Shown here in pieces: positions 35,601-47,690 of a DNA stretch of 64,000 nucleotides (position 1 is the stretch's first letter; every line of letters begins with the position of its first letter). The DNA lies in contig CAMZMU010000107.1 of NCBI GenBank assembly GCA_947311845.1, positions 21,570,359 through 21,634,358 of the forward strand, read 5' to 3'. The DNA comes from Poa pratensis (lineage: Eukaryota > Streptophyta > Magnoliopsida > Poales > Poaceae). Below the pieces are notes generated by a model. The model ran no database searches. It worked only from the letters and a program-made list of their open reading frames with translations, and had not been told where the DNA came from. The position numbers and the translations under genes were made by a program.

Positions 35601-38037
35601 GGGAATGAGTGATTTTCTGGCACCTATACTTTATGTCATGGAAGATGAGTCGGAAGCATTTTGGTGCTTTGTATCTTTGATGGAACGACTAGGAGGCAAT
35701 TTTAATCGTGATCAAAATGGCATGCATGCTCAACTACTTGGATTATCCAAGGTATGTATGGACTCTTGACTATCCATTCACCATGCAATCTGTAGAGCAG
35801 TTAAGTATCTATTGGAATAGTTTTGTTGGCGTATCTAGTGCGATTCAAGGAAAACAACTCCACTTTGGGCATACCTGTGGTTTGTGTTCATTAATCTTAT
35901 ATGATTCTCTCAGTTTCTTTGTCAAATGGCAAAGCTTTAAAGACCTTCAACTTTGTAAGATGATGCCTTAATGTATTGATTTTATAGCTATGTATCAACC
36001 CCATGGTATTGTCTTCTAATCCTACCATGTTGTGGTTATTCATTATTTTGTTGACTTTGATGAATGCTGCTCAGCTTAGTGCTCGCAGTAACTAGCTGTA
36101 TCGGTTTCTATTTTTTAATGTTAATATGAATATTACAACATACTGAGTTTGTGTTTTTTTCCTACCTCATAGCTAGTGGAGCTTCTCGATCCTTCACTGC
36201 ATAATTATTTCAGGCAGAACGACTGTCTAAACTACTTCTTCTGTTTCCGCTGGGTTCTTATACAATTCAAAAGGTAACATTTTTTTTATTTTTGAAATTG
36301 TAGTGTTTGCATCTTATACACTAGGATTTATTGAAGAGAGCTATTTGTTATACAAATGTCACATATCAGTTTAGCTTCCATCTTCAACTTCTCGCACCGC
36401 ATTCTAGGTTTTGAGAGCTGCTTTTCAATTTAACTCGTCAATTTTACTAAAATCTGGATAATGAAGAAAAGAAATGTTCTTCAGTAGCCAAATTAAGGGC
36501 ATCTAAATATGTCAAACGTTCTCCTGAAGATGAAGCCATCGCTCTGCGCAGCCATTGGCACAACTCTGTGCTGGTGTCTGCGAGTCCGTGTTTGTGCAAA
36601 CACAAGGTTCTTTTACGCCGGAAAATTGATGTGCTAGGCTTTTAGCTATATTTATTGCATAGTTACCATGTGTTTTGAATTTCAACAAGCAGCTTGTAGC
36701 TCTATGCTATGGGATTTGGATGAGATAGGTTTTGGATTCAGAAAGCTTCCCAGTGTTGTTTCCTTGATCTGCTTGCAACTACAACAGCAGCAGACAATCA
36801 GTTTATTTTCCTTTCTAGACAAAGCAGACATCAAGCAGCCAAGCAGCAACATTTAACCAGGGCTAAACCTAGGAACCTAAAACCTAACAGCAGATGACAT
36901 CTAGTAGATTTTTATTCTTGATCACCTTGCTAGACACTCTTTAGTTGTTTCTGGGCTACTACTCCCTTTGTACATCCCCCCTTCTCTTTTCATGGTCTAT
37001 GAAATTTCCTGTTGGGGCCTTGCCTATAGTTTTCAGTTAAAAAAAAATAGAGCTTTATTGATTTGTACAGTAAGTAGGCTAGCACCTTCTTGTTCGTCTA
37101 CCGGCTCTCATTCCAGCAATTGGTCAATGCCACCAGTCATTTAATAAAAGAACAAAAAAGAGTAATCAGCTGTGCCATGGAAAAACGAATCCCATCAATC
37201 ATGTTATCACGATGATAGTTAATTTGAGAGTTTCAAAACTAAGCTTGTTTAAATCCTAGGTTTTTGCTGGTGAGTTGGCCCTACCTGAGTCCAGACGTGG
37301 TTTATCGACTTAACAGTCGGGGTATATTTGGTTCTTTTGTGTAACATTGCTTAGCAGAGTTAAGGGAAGAGATGCACATGGAGAACAAAATCAGTTCTCC
37401 TTCAGGGAGGCTTGCCTTGCACACAAGTCAATTCTGACCTAACAATCCAAACATGCCTATGAATTTTTATTTTCTCTACTGCAGTGAAGTTATTTCATAG
37501 TCTACAAGTTGTTATTGAACTAGAATCGGAAACACGAACTGTTCTCTCTATTATCAGTTTCCTGTTCTTTAAAAAAAGTGTTTTGCACAAGTTACATTTA
37601 TTCAGTGAGCTCTATAGCAATGCATTTATTTAATTGAAGAAAATGCAGTTAGCAGTCATCCACATTCTACTCTAAGTTCGAAGTCACCCAATTTCTTATG
37701 GGATTGCAGGGAGTTCAGTTTTGATCAGATCATGCTCCTGTGGGAAGTTTTGTGGACTCACTATTTGTCGGAACACTTCCACCTGTACTTGTGCGTCGGT
37801 ATCCTGAAGAGGTACCGCCTGCGGATAATTGGAGAAGAAATGGACTTTGACACCCTTCTCAAGTTCATCAATGAGCTGAGTGGTCAGATCAATATTGACC
37901 GGGCTATTCAGGACGCCGAGGCATTGTGTACTATTGCAGGCGAGGAGGGGGCCTCTTGCATTCCACCTGGAACACCGCCTTCTATGCCCATCGAGACCGA
38001 CGGGGGTATGTACATGCAAGAAGATGATGTCTTGTGA
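29657..38037 (+). CDS. RabGAP / TBC-domain protein (plant TBC1D15/17-like), 16 exons
   Basis: GTPase-activating protein for Rab GTPases in membrane traffic. Exons: 29657-29782, 29942-30099, 30482-30548, 30647-30754, 30941-31025, 31571-31625, 31990-32391, 32433-32468 (uncertain), 32883-32942, 33713-33811, 33891-34001, 34733-34804, 34913-35029, 35602-35751, 36173-36273, 37710-38037. Phases agree throughout. The N-terminus reads ELHDLSDDSDYAA-like, then a lipid/Rab-binding type region (TIHPTQYGSGRISGKL, FIRRHTPTFG, LAFPPFYFYNGG). The TBC domain has the arginine finger (KDVVRTDR) and glutamine finger (GYCQGMSDF), both intact, ending IPPGTPPSMP and EDDVL before TGA. Length is about 690 residues. 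Exon 2 seems to lack one C near 29965 (ADPGLEE expected). The exon 8 donor, GTTGCT, is weak, so that exon may be absent. Confidence 0.92.
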
Positions 38038-38377
38038 GGCACTAGCGTAGTGTCACCTTACAGAAGCTTTGGAAGTAATATGAAATGTTATTGTTGTATA
38101 TATGTACCTTGACTCCTATGAACATGTAGCTGGGACTAAATTGCTTTTGCTTAAAGGAAATGTTCTTTTTATTGCTTGATTGCCTATTTCTGTCACCTAA
38201 ATCTTCAGTGCCGATCAACTGGGAGACTCGGTGGGCTGATCCCCATTTGTGCGTTCCTGTTTATGGCATTTCAAGATAAATTTAAACTGAGAAAAGTATC
38301 TGGGCTTGTCACTTCTCCCATCAAACCAACTCAGAGTAAGAAGTACGGAACTTGTATTTCAAAAGTCTACCTGTAAT
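38038..38377 (+). other. 3' UTR and downstream flank of the TBC gene
   Basis: No further coding potential is seen. The Helitron starts about 340 bp after the stop codon, so the transcript end must lie in this interval or read into the transposon. Confidence 0.5.
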
Positions 38378-38619
38378 TCTACTATATATAAAAGGGGAAG
38401 AATCCCTGCCCTCTCCAGCCCTCCACGTCACCCCCAAACCCTGGCCGTCCGATCCGCGCGACGGACGGCCGGGATCAGGCCACATCGCCCGAATTCCCCC
38501 CGGACACTATTCATCTTGATTTTAGACCAATCACAGTCCGCCACGTGTACCGGTTACCCGCCGGTCACCGTGCGCCCACCCGGTTGCCACCCCATTTTGC
38601 AAGAAAACCCCTTCGTTTT

Positions 38620-39110
38620 TTGAAATTCGCATGAATTCCACGTTCGCCACTGCGATTGGACCTAAATGCAGAACGTGTAAAGTTGTGGGGGCTCCGCGCA
38701 AAACCGTCACGGGACCGTCCCCGTCCTCTCTCTCTCTCGTGCGCGCCAGCCGAGTTCGCCGGCGCCACCGACGCCGCGCTCGCCGTCTCCGCCCCTCCCC
38801 GCACGAATCTGACCCTCCGCCGACCTTCCCCGTCCTCCCCTCTCCCTCCTCGCTCACGGATTTCATCCGAGACGCCGCGAGGCCGCCGGATTTGACTCCG
38901 CCGCGCCCGCCGTCCTCCGCCGCTTCCCCGCGCCGGTGTCCAAACCCGGGCGGCGCCGCCACGTACGGGTCGGCCGTGAGCCGCCGCGTCGGATGCGGGC
39001 AGTTTCGCATGCCAAAACACACCGACGCGTCGCCGGCGAGGCCGCCGCCGTTCCGGGCGGCTCCGGCCAGATCTGGCCCCTGTGACGTCATTATGACGTC
39101 ACGGTGAGGC
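38620..39110. other. GC-rich segment inside the Helitron, possible captured gene fragment
   Basis: GC-rich with long open frames on both strands (about 158 codons plus, 186 codons minus), in sharp contrast to the AT-rich DNA after 39115. Helitrons often capture exons, but I recognise no protein motif, so the origin is not assigned. A plain GC-rich 5' region of the element family is equally possible. Confidence 0.35.
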
Positions 39111-39239
39111 CAGCCTGCCTTTTTTTTTTTGGAATTTTTTTAAAAAAAAGCCCTAAATTTTCCTTACAATTTTTAAAAAAAGAAAATAAAAAACTTTAAA
39201 CATGTACGTCCAAAAAAAAAAATGGAAACTATATCAAAT

Positions 39240-40390
39240 TTATCACGGAAAAAAAACTAATTACTTACGTCATAATGCAAACATATTTGAATATTTTAAT
39301 ACGGTAAATATTTGAATAAACTCCAAAATCATTTCAGAAAACGAATACAAATGCAAAATTAACAATTTTTAAAAAACAAAAATAAAAAACTTCAAATACA
39401 TACATAAAAAAAAGGAAATATATCAAATTGATCACATGGAAAAAAAACTAATTACTTACGACATAGTGTAACCAAAATTGAATATTTCAACACGCTAAAT
39501 ATTTCAACGAACTCCAAATTCATTCCATAAAATGATTAAAAATGCGAAATTAATATCTTCGAAAATATCCATCCAAATAATATGGAAAAATAATATGATT
39601 GCAAAATAAAACAAATTGCTTATCCAATTTCCCATACAACATTGAAAAATTCTAAATAATGCAAACTAAAAAATTCAAATATGGCCACCAAAGAAAATAA
39701 ATATGATTTCCACATAATTTCAAATAATGCAACCTGCTAATTCCAAATATGTTCACACAAAAAAAATGACAAACATGCCAACTTTCCATGTGATTTGAAA
39801 TAATCCCAAATAATGCAAAGTAAAAATGTCAAACATGGCCACAAAAGAAAATAAATAGATCCAAATTTCCATACAATTTCGCAAACACTCTAAATAATCC
39901 CAAAAAAAATGAAAAAAATGCCAAAATGATCACAAAAAAAACTAACTACTTATGGCATAGTGCAAACATATTTGAATATTTCAACACGGTAAATATTTGA
40001 AAGAACTCCAAATTCATTCCATAAAATGATTAAAAATACAAAATTAATATCTTCGAAAATATCCATCCAAATAATATGGAAAAATAATATGATCGCAAAA
40101 CAAAACTAATTGCTTATCCAATTTTCCATACGATACTGAAAAATTCTAAATAATGCAACCTAAAAAATTCAAATATGGCCACTAAAGAAAATAAATATGA
40201 TTTTCACATAATTTCAAATAATGCAACCTGCCAATTCCAAATATGTTCACAAAAAAAATGACAAATATGCCAACTTTCCATGTGATTTGAAATAATCCCA
40301 AATAATGCAAAGTAAAAATTTCAAACATGGCCACAAAAGAAAATAATTAGATCCAAATTTCCATATAATTTCGCAAAAACTCTAAATAAT
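39240..40390 (+). repeat. Diverged tandem repeats, period about 494 bp, in the Helitron
   Basis: The word block around CGAAAATATCCATCCAAATA recurs about 494 bp later (39457 and 39951 frames), together with neighbouring TTTGAATATTTCAACACG blocks. A partial third copy starts near 39265. Copies differ by scattered substitutions. Confidence 0.8.
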
Positions 40391-40682
40391 GCAAGCCAAA
40401 AAATTTCAACTATACCCACAAAATAAAATGACAAATATACCAAATTTCCATAGGGAAAGGAAAATAAATATGCACGACAAAAATTCAAATTTCAAATTTC
40501 CACGGGCCTTCCAAATTTGCATATTTCGTAGACGCCAAAAGGAACTCAAATATGTTAAACTATATGAAAACAAGAATAATTTCCGAAATGCAGACGGTTT
40601 ATCCACTTCAGCAGTTTTGCAAACGAAAAATTCAAAAAAAAATTAGCCCACGGGCGCGGCAAAGCCGCGCTTAGTCCCCTAG

Positions 40683-41659
40683 TGTCCTGTAAATGGAGCA
40701 TGCCAGATGCCACCACTGGTCGCACTAGGAAAAAGGTTACTTCAGACCTGTCTCTTTTCTTAGCCCCTGCAGTGAGGGGCAAGGATCAATGCCCAAGACC
40801 CACGGCAACCAGCAGTCATGATTGTCTTCGTAAAGGAGGAGACCTCTTACTAGCCGCAGATCCACCACACCCTAGCCTTGTGTGAATGTTGACGGCGTTT
40901 TGGGTCATAGGACCAGCTAGTGTGACTAGACCGTGGAAATTCACTTTTGGCTCATATAGCATATAATCTAATCGCCAAAAAATGCATTTTAAAATGTCAA
41001 AATTATGAAATAACGTCTGGGATGTACGGTCCGGACATTTTATTTTCACACACAAACTTTTGTGAAAAAATATATATTTTATGTCTTGCGTAAAGTATAG
41101 TAAAAACATATTGTAACACAATTTCGGATGTACATCCGAACATTCTATGTTTGCACGCAAGGAATTGGGGAAAAGAGACATTTTATGTCTCGTGAAAATT
41201 TATTTTGGGACAACGTATTTTTTCTTTTTTACACATGCCGCAAAAAATGGTTTTCTCAGGGCTTTTTTTTTTGAACAAACAGAAAATGTTTGATTTCCTT
41301 TTTTAGATTTTTAAAATGATTTAAAAATGCATTTTCTATAATGGGAGCATCTTCTCCTGTGGTTCAAAACAACACCTCCAATAGAAGGAGCTAAAAATGT
41401 TGTAGTTTGCTTTACAATTATGATTTGTAGGATTTTATCCAAATTCAAACTTAAGTTGTATCTTTTGGAAATTTGAATTGTTATTGTGTGGATTTACATG
41501 TGTCAACAAAATATTGTAATACAATACAAAATGAAAATAAGTAGATGGTGAAAATAGGCAAAACAGACACTTGTCCGCCGTTTGGGGGCACCCACACCCA
41601 ATTGTCCTGACACCACCCAAACGGACATCAATTTAAGGGTATCCGGAAAAATATAGTCT
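40683..41659. other. Intergenic DNA between Helitron and foldback hairpin
   Basis: No gene recognised. Two diverged copies of a block with GATGTAC and CGGACATT / CGAACATT words (41020-41095 and 41125-41200) suggest an old local duplication. Confidence 0.4.
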
Positions 41660-41737
41660 CATGATGTTAGTAAGGATATCTTGTTTACAAAGGATATATC
41701 TATCCTTTGTAAACAAGATATCCTTACTAAAATCATG
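41660..41737. repeat. Near-perfect 37-bp inverted repeat with 4-nt loop
   Basis: Left arm 41660-41696 and right arm 41701-41737 are complementary at 36 of 37 positions (29 consecutive bases nearest the loop), with loop TATC. The right arm runs directly into repeat block G. No adjacent coding region or TIR element is evident. Confidence 0.9.
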
Positions 41738-43710
41738 CCCCGGTTAGCGCGACGTGCTGGTGGTGTGGCATCGTCACATACTTTCACAAGAGGTTGGATT
41801 TGTAAGATAAGGCGGAGGATACTGAAGGAGAAGGAGCGCGGTGGTTGGTACACAGTTCAATGTGTTGCAACATGCAAAGATAATTAAAAATGTTTAATAA
41901 AGCTTTTGACCTTTTTATAAATCACTCTAACGATATTAAATTGTAAAAAAAATGATTACACTAACCAAGTTTACATCCTATCAACGTAAGAGTTTAAGAA
42001 CTATAATTTTCTATTACACTTAACAAAATTAACAACATTTGTTACTTCTTTATAACTTATTCTGTCAATATACTACTTTAAGTTCTTCTCTTAGAAAATA
42101 GAACCACAAAACATTAAGCTAAATGTTCTTTTTAATACAATTTTAGCCTCCATCCTTGCAAAAATACTCTCACTAACTTTTATTCGCATCTTGGAATAAA
42201 ATCAGAGAGATGTTTCTTTCCAAAACATTGCCTGTAAGAAAGCCTCCTTTGAACTGAATCTTCCTGGATATGATAATAGTATATTTAAGAACGAGACCAC
42301 AGGGGGACGGACCCCTCGGCATGTTGTTATAGAAGATATGAGAAAAGTAGTTGAAATATCGGCTCCCAAGAGGGGTCGAACCTGCTGGCCCGGAGCACTA
42401 GACAACACACCCCTATCAGTCTACCACTAAGCTAGCGCTTGATTTGTGGAAAATATTGAAGGAACAATTTTGCATTTCTCAAAATCTTAGTTTATGCCGC
42501 TTTGATGATTTCATAGTGTGAATCTCAGGTTGTGTACTTAAATATCTTGGCAAAGATCTCTAAAATGTGGGGTCTGCCAAATATCTTGATAGAGGTATCT
42601 AGAATAAGTAAATTGTCTATCTTAGGTGTAATAAAGTAGAAAATTCTAGAGTTTATGAGAGATACAAAGGTTGTCCACGGATCATTGGCATTAATTGATG
42701 TTTATAGGTTTGTTGGTGGTAAGATGGGTGTCTTTTATATTCTAGCAATACAAACGATACATATTATACTCAATCGGTACTGCATCGATTCTATGAGAGG
42801 TGCAAGTGAATTTATGTGTCTAGTTTCTTTTCTTGTTTTGACCTAAAGTCTGTATAACATGGCAAATCTAGCGTCTTAGACCACACAAACAGCCCGATCA
42901 GTTGAGAAAAAATCTTGTAGCATTGAAACAAAATAGCACAATTTTTTTTTGCATGGTTGAGAGAGTCAAAGCAAAATCACTCTACAACAAATTGCAAAAA
43001 GGTTTTAACAACAATCACCAACGAATCCAACAAAAAATAACAATTCTTACATTGGAGTTTCCCTGAGCAACAAAGTACAAAGATATTTTCAACAATAATC
43101 ACCACCAAATCCAACACGTGTAGACACTGGAGGCCAGAGCGCATGGACAAGAGAGGGACCTATGGCTCGACCTACAACAAGCTTTTTTGCATTTAGAAAA
43201 CCATGAATCTTTCAGATGTCATAGGTTTGATTTTTAAAATGATGTGTAGAAGATCCTTGTAATTTCGAACTCTTCGGCTTCCGCGGCCCTATTTGAGATC
43301 CAAACTACATTTATTGGGTTGCAACTCGTATGTGCGCCCCTCGATATATTAGCTTAAACCCTGTGTACAAATTATCCGTGCATCCTTTAACTCTCCTAGA
43401 CATCTTGTGTAGCCGGGCGGTCGTGTTACTCGTGTATAGATGCATGCATGGATGATGATGGATATTACGGAAAAGGAGTTCCATATCTTTAAATTGGAAA
43501 AGGAGTTCCCTCTTAGAGTTCCATATCTTTAAATTGGAAAAGGAGTTCCCTCTTAGAATGGTACGTACCTCTCCACAAAAGGAACGAGTATGGTTGTAAG
43601 ATAGTAGAGCACAAAGTGCACGGTGAAGACATAAGAACATCACGGAGAATGAACTAAAATGCAACGAATAATGGAATATTGCCGCCTTTTGCTTCGAATA
43701 TTGGGGCAAA
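41738..43710 (+). repeat. Repeat block G, copy 1
   Basis: Collinear with 60150-61690: shared stretches around GCTTTTGACC/AAACTTTTTTACC, CTTTATAACTTATTCTGTCAA, CTCACTAACTTTTATT, the tRNA-like segment, TATGAGAGATACAAAGGTTG and GGAATATTGCCGCC. Divergence is high, with several indels. A 42-bp tandem repeat lies at 43479-43558. The nature of the parent element is not clear. Confidence 0.7.
42361..42438 (-). other. tRNA-like segment with A and B boxes, copy 1
   Basis: On the minus strand it contains TAGCTTAGTGG (A-box pattern) and, 41 nt later, GGTTCGACCCC (B box), the internal RNA polymerase III promoter. Acceptor-stem pairing is poor and the anticodon loop is irregular, so it is not a functional tRNA gene. 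It is probably a tRNA-derived relic embedded in block G. Confidence 0.6.
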
Positions 43711-43779
43711 GACTCCAGAAGTTGCGAGTAGACTAGCATCAGCGAAAAGCCTACCCATCTCAATCTCTCATACACTCCA

Positions 43780-44450
43780 GTGGTCGGTCACCACAGTATG
43801 CTGTCGTTTTCCAAATCCTGAGGTATATATCGACGTTTTGTCAACCCAGACAGCCGATGAGCGCGACAATGATGCGATCGAACGCGCGCGGCCGTTGGTT
43901 GGCGCATGGCCAGTCTGGGCTTTTCATTAACAGCTTTAAGATACAATGGCCCAACCAATAATCTTGACGTACTCATTAGCGTTCCCTTGGGCCATGCCAA
44001 GCTAGAAGTGGCCCACGGCTTCTTTGCCCAACATGGCGCACCACCTGGTCCATTCCTTTGCCGGCATGTCGATGAAAGAAAAATGGTACTCCTACTGGCT
44101 TAATGGCTAATGACGACAAATTAGTGGGTTTATTGCTTTGGGAACATGGAAACGGTTTTCTTGGTCATTTTCAGTTGTGCCTAGCTTCAGGAAAAAATAA
44201 TCGACCAGGTACCTTCGTGCTTCATTTAGTGGAAGAAATAGTCAGAAAAAAGGACCTTGATTCACTTGAAGTGCAAAAACGGACATACAGATTCTATTCG
44301 TCAGTTCAAAACGGAAGTTCTGACAAAATTACTTGAGTTACTACTTTTGCGGCTTACCAATATTTAATGCCGTTGATCATTGATGTGTTTTGCATTAGAT
44401 TAAGCCTTGCTGGTGATACGCTGATACTTAGTGAAGTTTGAGTGAGATAC
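43780..44450 (+). repeat. Repeat block F, copy 1
   Basis: Shares TTTTGTCAACCCAGACAGCC, GGCCGTTGGTTGGCGC and GGCCCAACCAA with 48722-49670 (same orientation) and, in inverse orientation, with 53050-56000 and 61740-62200. It is closest to the copy at 61740. Confidence 0.75.
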
Positions 44451-45703
44451 ATATATATAAACAGGAAAAATCATATGGATAAATTGACTTGTTGAATATC
44501 TGAGCAATCGTTCATTAGGTTTAATCAAGGAATAAACTAGGTACAACATTACAAATAATCTAAGCAGATTAAATGGATTAAAGTACTAAGCAAACTAGAT
44601 GTGCAACCATGCAGGTAAGATAAACATGACATATCCATCCCAACTGTATGTAGTAGGAGCTTAAGAATAATCCCTATCACTAGGGATAAGAGAGCATACA
44701 AAACAAAGTTGTGGCGGTTTCAACACCAACGTCTGTAACAAAGGAGGAGCTGGATCGGTCGGAGCAGTCATGGCGTCGTTCGCATCAACGCCGGTGAAGT
44801 AGTCGATGTAGTGACGAGCAGTCAGGCAAGTGCGTTCCTCGAAAACCTTATCACCTCTCTTATAAAGCAACGAGAGAGAGACGCAGTCCGAACCTGCTCT
44901 CCCGATTGATGCACGTCGAGATGTGAGACGGAGAACACCTAGAGGCAGCACAAAGCTTTCAAGTTTCTATATGTTGTGCATTAGTGGAAATGGATATGAT
45001 GTGCACCTCCTTATTCATCTTGTTGGGACTTGGGAAGATGTGGGATTAATACCTGGCGCAAATCAGTAACAGCCCCATGAACCGAGTAAATTGGTATATA
45101 TTTTTTACAATTAACGCGCCCAGTAAGATTCATAATAAAATTTTAACTATTTTTTCACGAGTAGTTGTCGTTGCAAGGTGGTGTCGCGGGAGGTGCTCTC
45201 GTGAACGACTCCTCTTCTCAAGCTTGTAGTGGATGGTAGGAAAACCAAACTTATAAAAAGTTCCAACTCACTCTCCATTAGTAATATGAGAATAAACTTA
45301 ATCCCACATCTTACCATTCATGAATAGGACTTTGAGATTTTTAGGTTTTATTTTGTTCATGGGCCTAATGCCTAAAAAAGTTCCAACAAACCCGACTTCA
45401 AAGTCACATATATTATATTTATTCTAAAATATTTTTTATATACTAATACTTAACTAGAGTCTGTTAAGTTGAACTTTCACCTAGAACTTCATGCTACACG
45501 AATTCACAACTTGATAATGGACTAAATCTTGAATTGCAAGTTTTGTGCAGACAAGTTTGACAGTGATACTAGGTTGCCAAAGGGCGTCCGTGCAGGTGGA
45601 GCTTATGCGTCGTTCTCCAATACCCCTTCAAGAGTTTTCCTAGGAAGTACCCAACTCTTATAAATGTACTGCCTCAGTCAACCAAAAAGTCAGATTTCCA
45701 ACA
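44451..45703. other. Repeat-derived intergenic DNA, no gene recognised
   Basis: Contains a short open frame on the minus strand (44661-44951) without domain motifs, and DNA with the look of an old LTR (CCTAGAGGCAGCAC near 44938). I could not define element ends. Confidence 0.35.
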
Positions 45704-46040
45704 CTAGTACAGAACGACACATCAAACACCCCTCTATGGAAACGACACGAGTTAGGTGACAGAAAAAGATCTCCGCGAGGGATAGCCTCGCGCGATTAGC
45801 GACACATCGTCAACGGTTGCACATATTCTCTGTTGCTAATATATCGCCAATGGTCCCGAAACTACCTCCGTTTCTGAAATTGTGCTCATCGTAAACGGAG
45901 CTTCACGGATGTCAGTTGCCAAGGTGAAAGCCTAGTAAACCCACAAGGGGGCGCGCCTATAAGACCCCCCACTCCCGTCTCACACACACTCGCAGCCTCA
46001 CCCAAGTCCCAACTCTAGCCGCACACTCTCTCCACACACT
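45704..46040 (+). mobile_element. Possible CACTA left terminus
   Basis: Starts CACTAGTACAGAACGACAC, the form of a CACTA-element terminal repeat, followed by blocks repeating CGTTT/AAACG and CGACAC. I found no matching right end in the window, so this may be a fragment or a deletion derivative. Confidence 0.45.
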
Positions 46041-46044
46041 TCAC

Positions 46045-46566
46045 TTGCTCATGTGGTTTGCAATGTCGAACCATCCTTCACCGGCGGCAGCCGGGAAATC
46101 GCATCCTCCTGCGCCAACCGTCAACGCCGGCCGCAACCCATACCGAGGCCGCCCCCCACCTCTCGACGTCGGCCGCAGCTCATCCCAATGTCGAACCCCT
46201 CCGTCACCGGCGGCAGCCTGTAATTCGCATCCTCCTCCACCAACCGCATTGCCGGCCGCAACCCAAACCGAGGCCGCCACCACCTCCCGACGCCGGCCGC
46301 AGATCATCCCGTCGGGACTCCTTCACTAGCGCGGTCATGTGGCGCCGTCGGAATTCCCTTGTCGACTCGATCTCGTCATCCGTCAACGATCGCGAGTACA
46401 TCTGGCGCGTTCAGAGGTTCCCCGTTGCCCAGATCTCGTCCTCCTCGGAGGAAAGGGATTCCGATTTGGAGGCCACGTTCCTCCTTTCTCGCGCCTCCTT
46501 TGAGCGTGAGCGAGTCGAAAGTGTTTGTTGTTTGCCTGATCCGAGATCTACGGCGAACTCTAGGTA
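46045..46566 (+). CDS. Hypothetical GC-rich ORF region, function unknown
   Basis: Two overlapping plus-strand open frames (46045-46329, 94 codons; 46058-46567, 169 codons). A 125-bp diverged tandem repeat (46061 and 46186) shifts the frame between copies. The later frame from the ATG at 46336 (MWRRRNSLVDSISSSVND) has the codon texture of a first exon, followed by a possible donor GGTAATAC at 46562. I recognise no domain and see no continuing exon. It may be a transposon-borne first exon or a fragment. Confidence 0.3.
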
Positions 46567-46867
46567 ATACATACCATTTCGTGTAGTATCTCTTTGTCAA
46601 GGGTGTAATTTGTTTACAGATTGATGTGTATGGGTTAGATCGAGGATTCACTTTTTGCTAGAATTGAGCATTTCATGTTTTAGGAATATTTTTTTAATAT
46701 TTTTAATTTAAATTAGAATAAATATAATACAATCATTGTAAATAGTTAGAATATTATTTTCTTTTTATAATATATAAATCAACGCGGATTTTCTACCATG
46801 GTGGGTAGCTGCGCATACCCTGCTGGCCGTCGGATATAGAGAGCACCTGATCACTATGCTCCGGGCT

Positions 46868-47160
46868 GAGTTTTTTTCTTTGCTAAACACAGTACAACGC
46901 AGACGCTCACATACACGCGCATACACTCACCCCTATGAACGCACACACGCACTCCCTACCCCTATGAGTACCTTCGAGAGACTGAGCCGGCGGATTGGGT
47001 CTTGAGATTGACGAAGTCACCACGGGCGCCTCGCTGTCGACAGGAACGTCGCCTCCCACTGAAGAATATTCCGCCTTAAATGAGAAACACCAGCGTCAAA
47101 CCTGGGGTTTGAACTCTGGTGGGCTGGGGGTACAACCACCCTCCTAACCATCTTGCCACG
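46868..47160 (-). mobile_element. tRNA-derived SINE, copy 1
   Basis: Nearly identical to 50724-51019. On the minus strand it begins with a tRNA-like head (GGCAAGATGGTTAGGAGGG, then GAGTTCAAACCC as B box) and ends in an A-rich tail at 46870-46880. It interrupts block G copy 2. I see no clear target duplication here. Confidence 0.75.
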
Positions 47161-47690
47161 CCACAGGGTAAAAAAGTTTATTAAATGTTCGCAATTATCT
47201 GTACATGTTGCAACAAACTTATAAACCATGTACCTACCACCGCCCTCCTTCTCCATTATCCTTTGCCATTATCTTATAAATCAATCCTCCTATGGAAGTA
47301 GGTGATGTTCTCTCCCCACCAGCACGCCTCGCTACCCCAGGCACGAAAATACCTCCTTTGAAATTTATGACGTTTGCCACAAGAAAATGAAGAAGATGGA
47401 CAAGGACAGAAAAATAGAGAGCTTACGCCCATGTCTGAGAAACCTCAAGAAGTACTCACACAAGAACATGCCTACGCCCATCAAGAGCGGAAATCAAAAT
47501 CTAAAGCTTCATCATCAGATTCTGGGAGACATCGTCTTCATCAGTTGACGAAGGTAAGAAGAAGAACAAAGTGAGAGAAACAATTTGGTTGCAGTGCACT
47601 AAACATTTTTTTACAATAATCAAAGATGGACATTTGGTTCCAGTGCACCAACTATAGTGCTCTCATTTTAAGCTTGACACTTGAGGAAAC
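47160..47690 (-). repeat. Repeat block G, copy 2 (inverse orientation)
   Basis: Reverse complement of 59755-60330. Matching features are the AGAGCACTATAGTTGG, GAAGCTTCAGATTTTGATTT and CATGGTTTA...TTGTTGCAAC regions. It is truncated at the SINE on its left side. Confidence 0.7.

Larger units (their letters stand above)
38378..40682 (+). mobile_element. Non-autonomous Helitron, about 2.3 kb
   Basis: The left end is TCTACTATATATAAAAG (38378, uncertain by a base). The right end has a perfect 7-bp stem with a 3-nt loop, GCGCGGC-AAA-GCCGCGC (40654-40670), followed after 8 nt by CTAG (40679-40682) and then a T. This is the classic Helitron 3' signature. There is no target duplication and no inverted repeat, and no Rep/helicase coding, so it is non-autonomous. 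A GC-rich segment open on both strands (38620-39110) precedes a very AT-rich, internally repeated segment. Confidence 0.88.

Noticed and set aside
38531..39091. 186-codon minus-strand ORF inside the Helitron
   Set aside because: The opposite strand is open over the same bases and neither shows a protein motif; composition explains it. It is kept only as a possible captured fragment.
42361..42438. Functional tRNA gene
   Set aside because: A and B boxes are present, but the acceptor stem does not pair, the T stem has a mismatch and there is no U before the putative anticodon.
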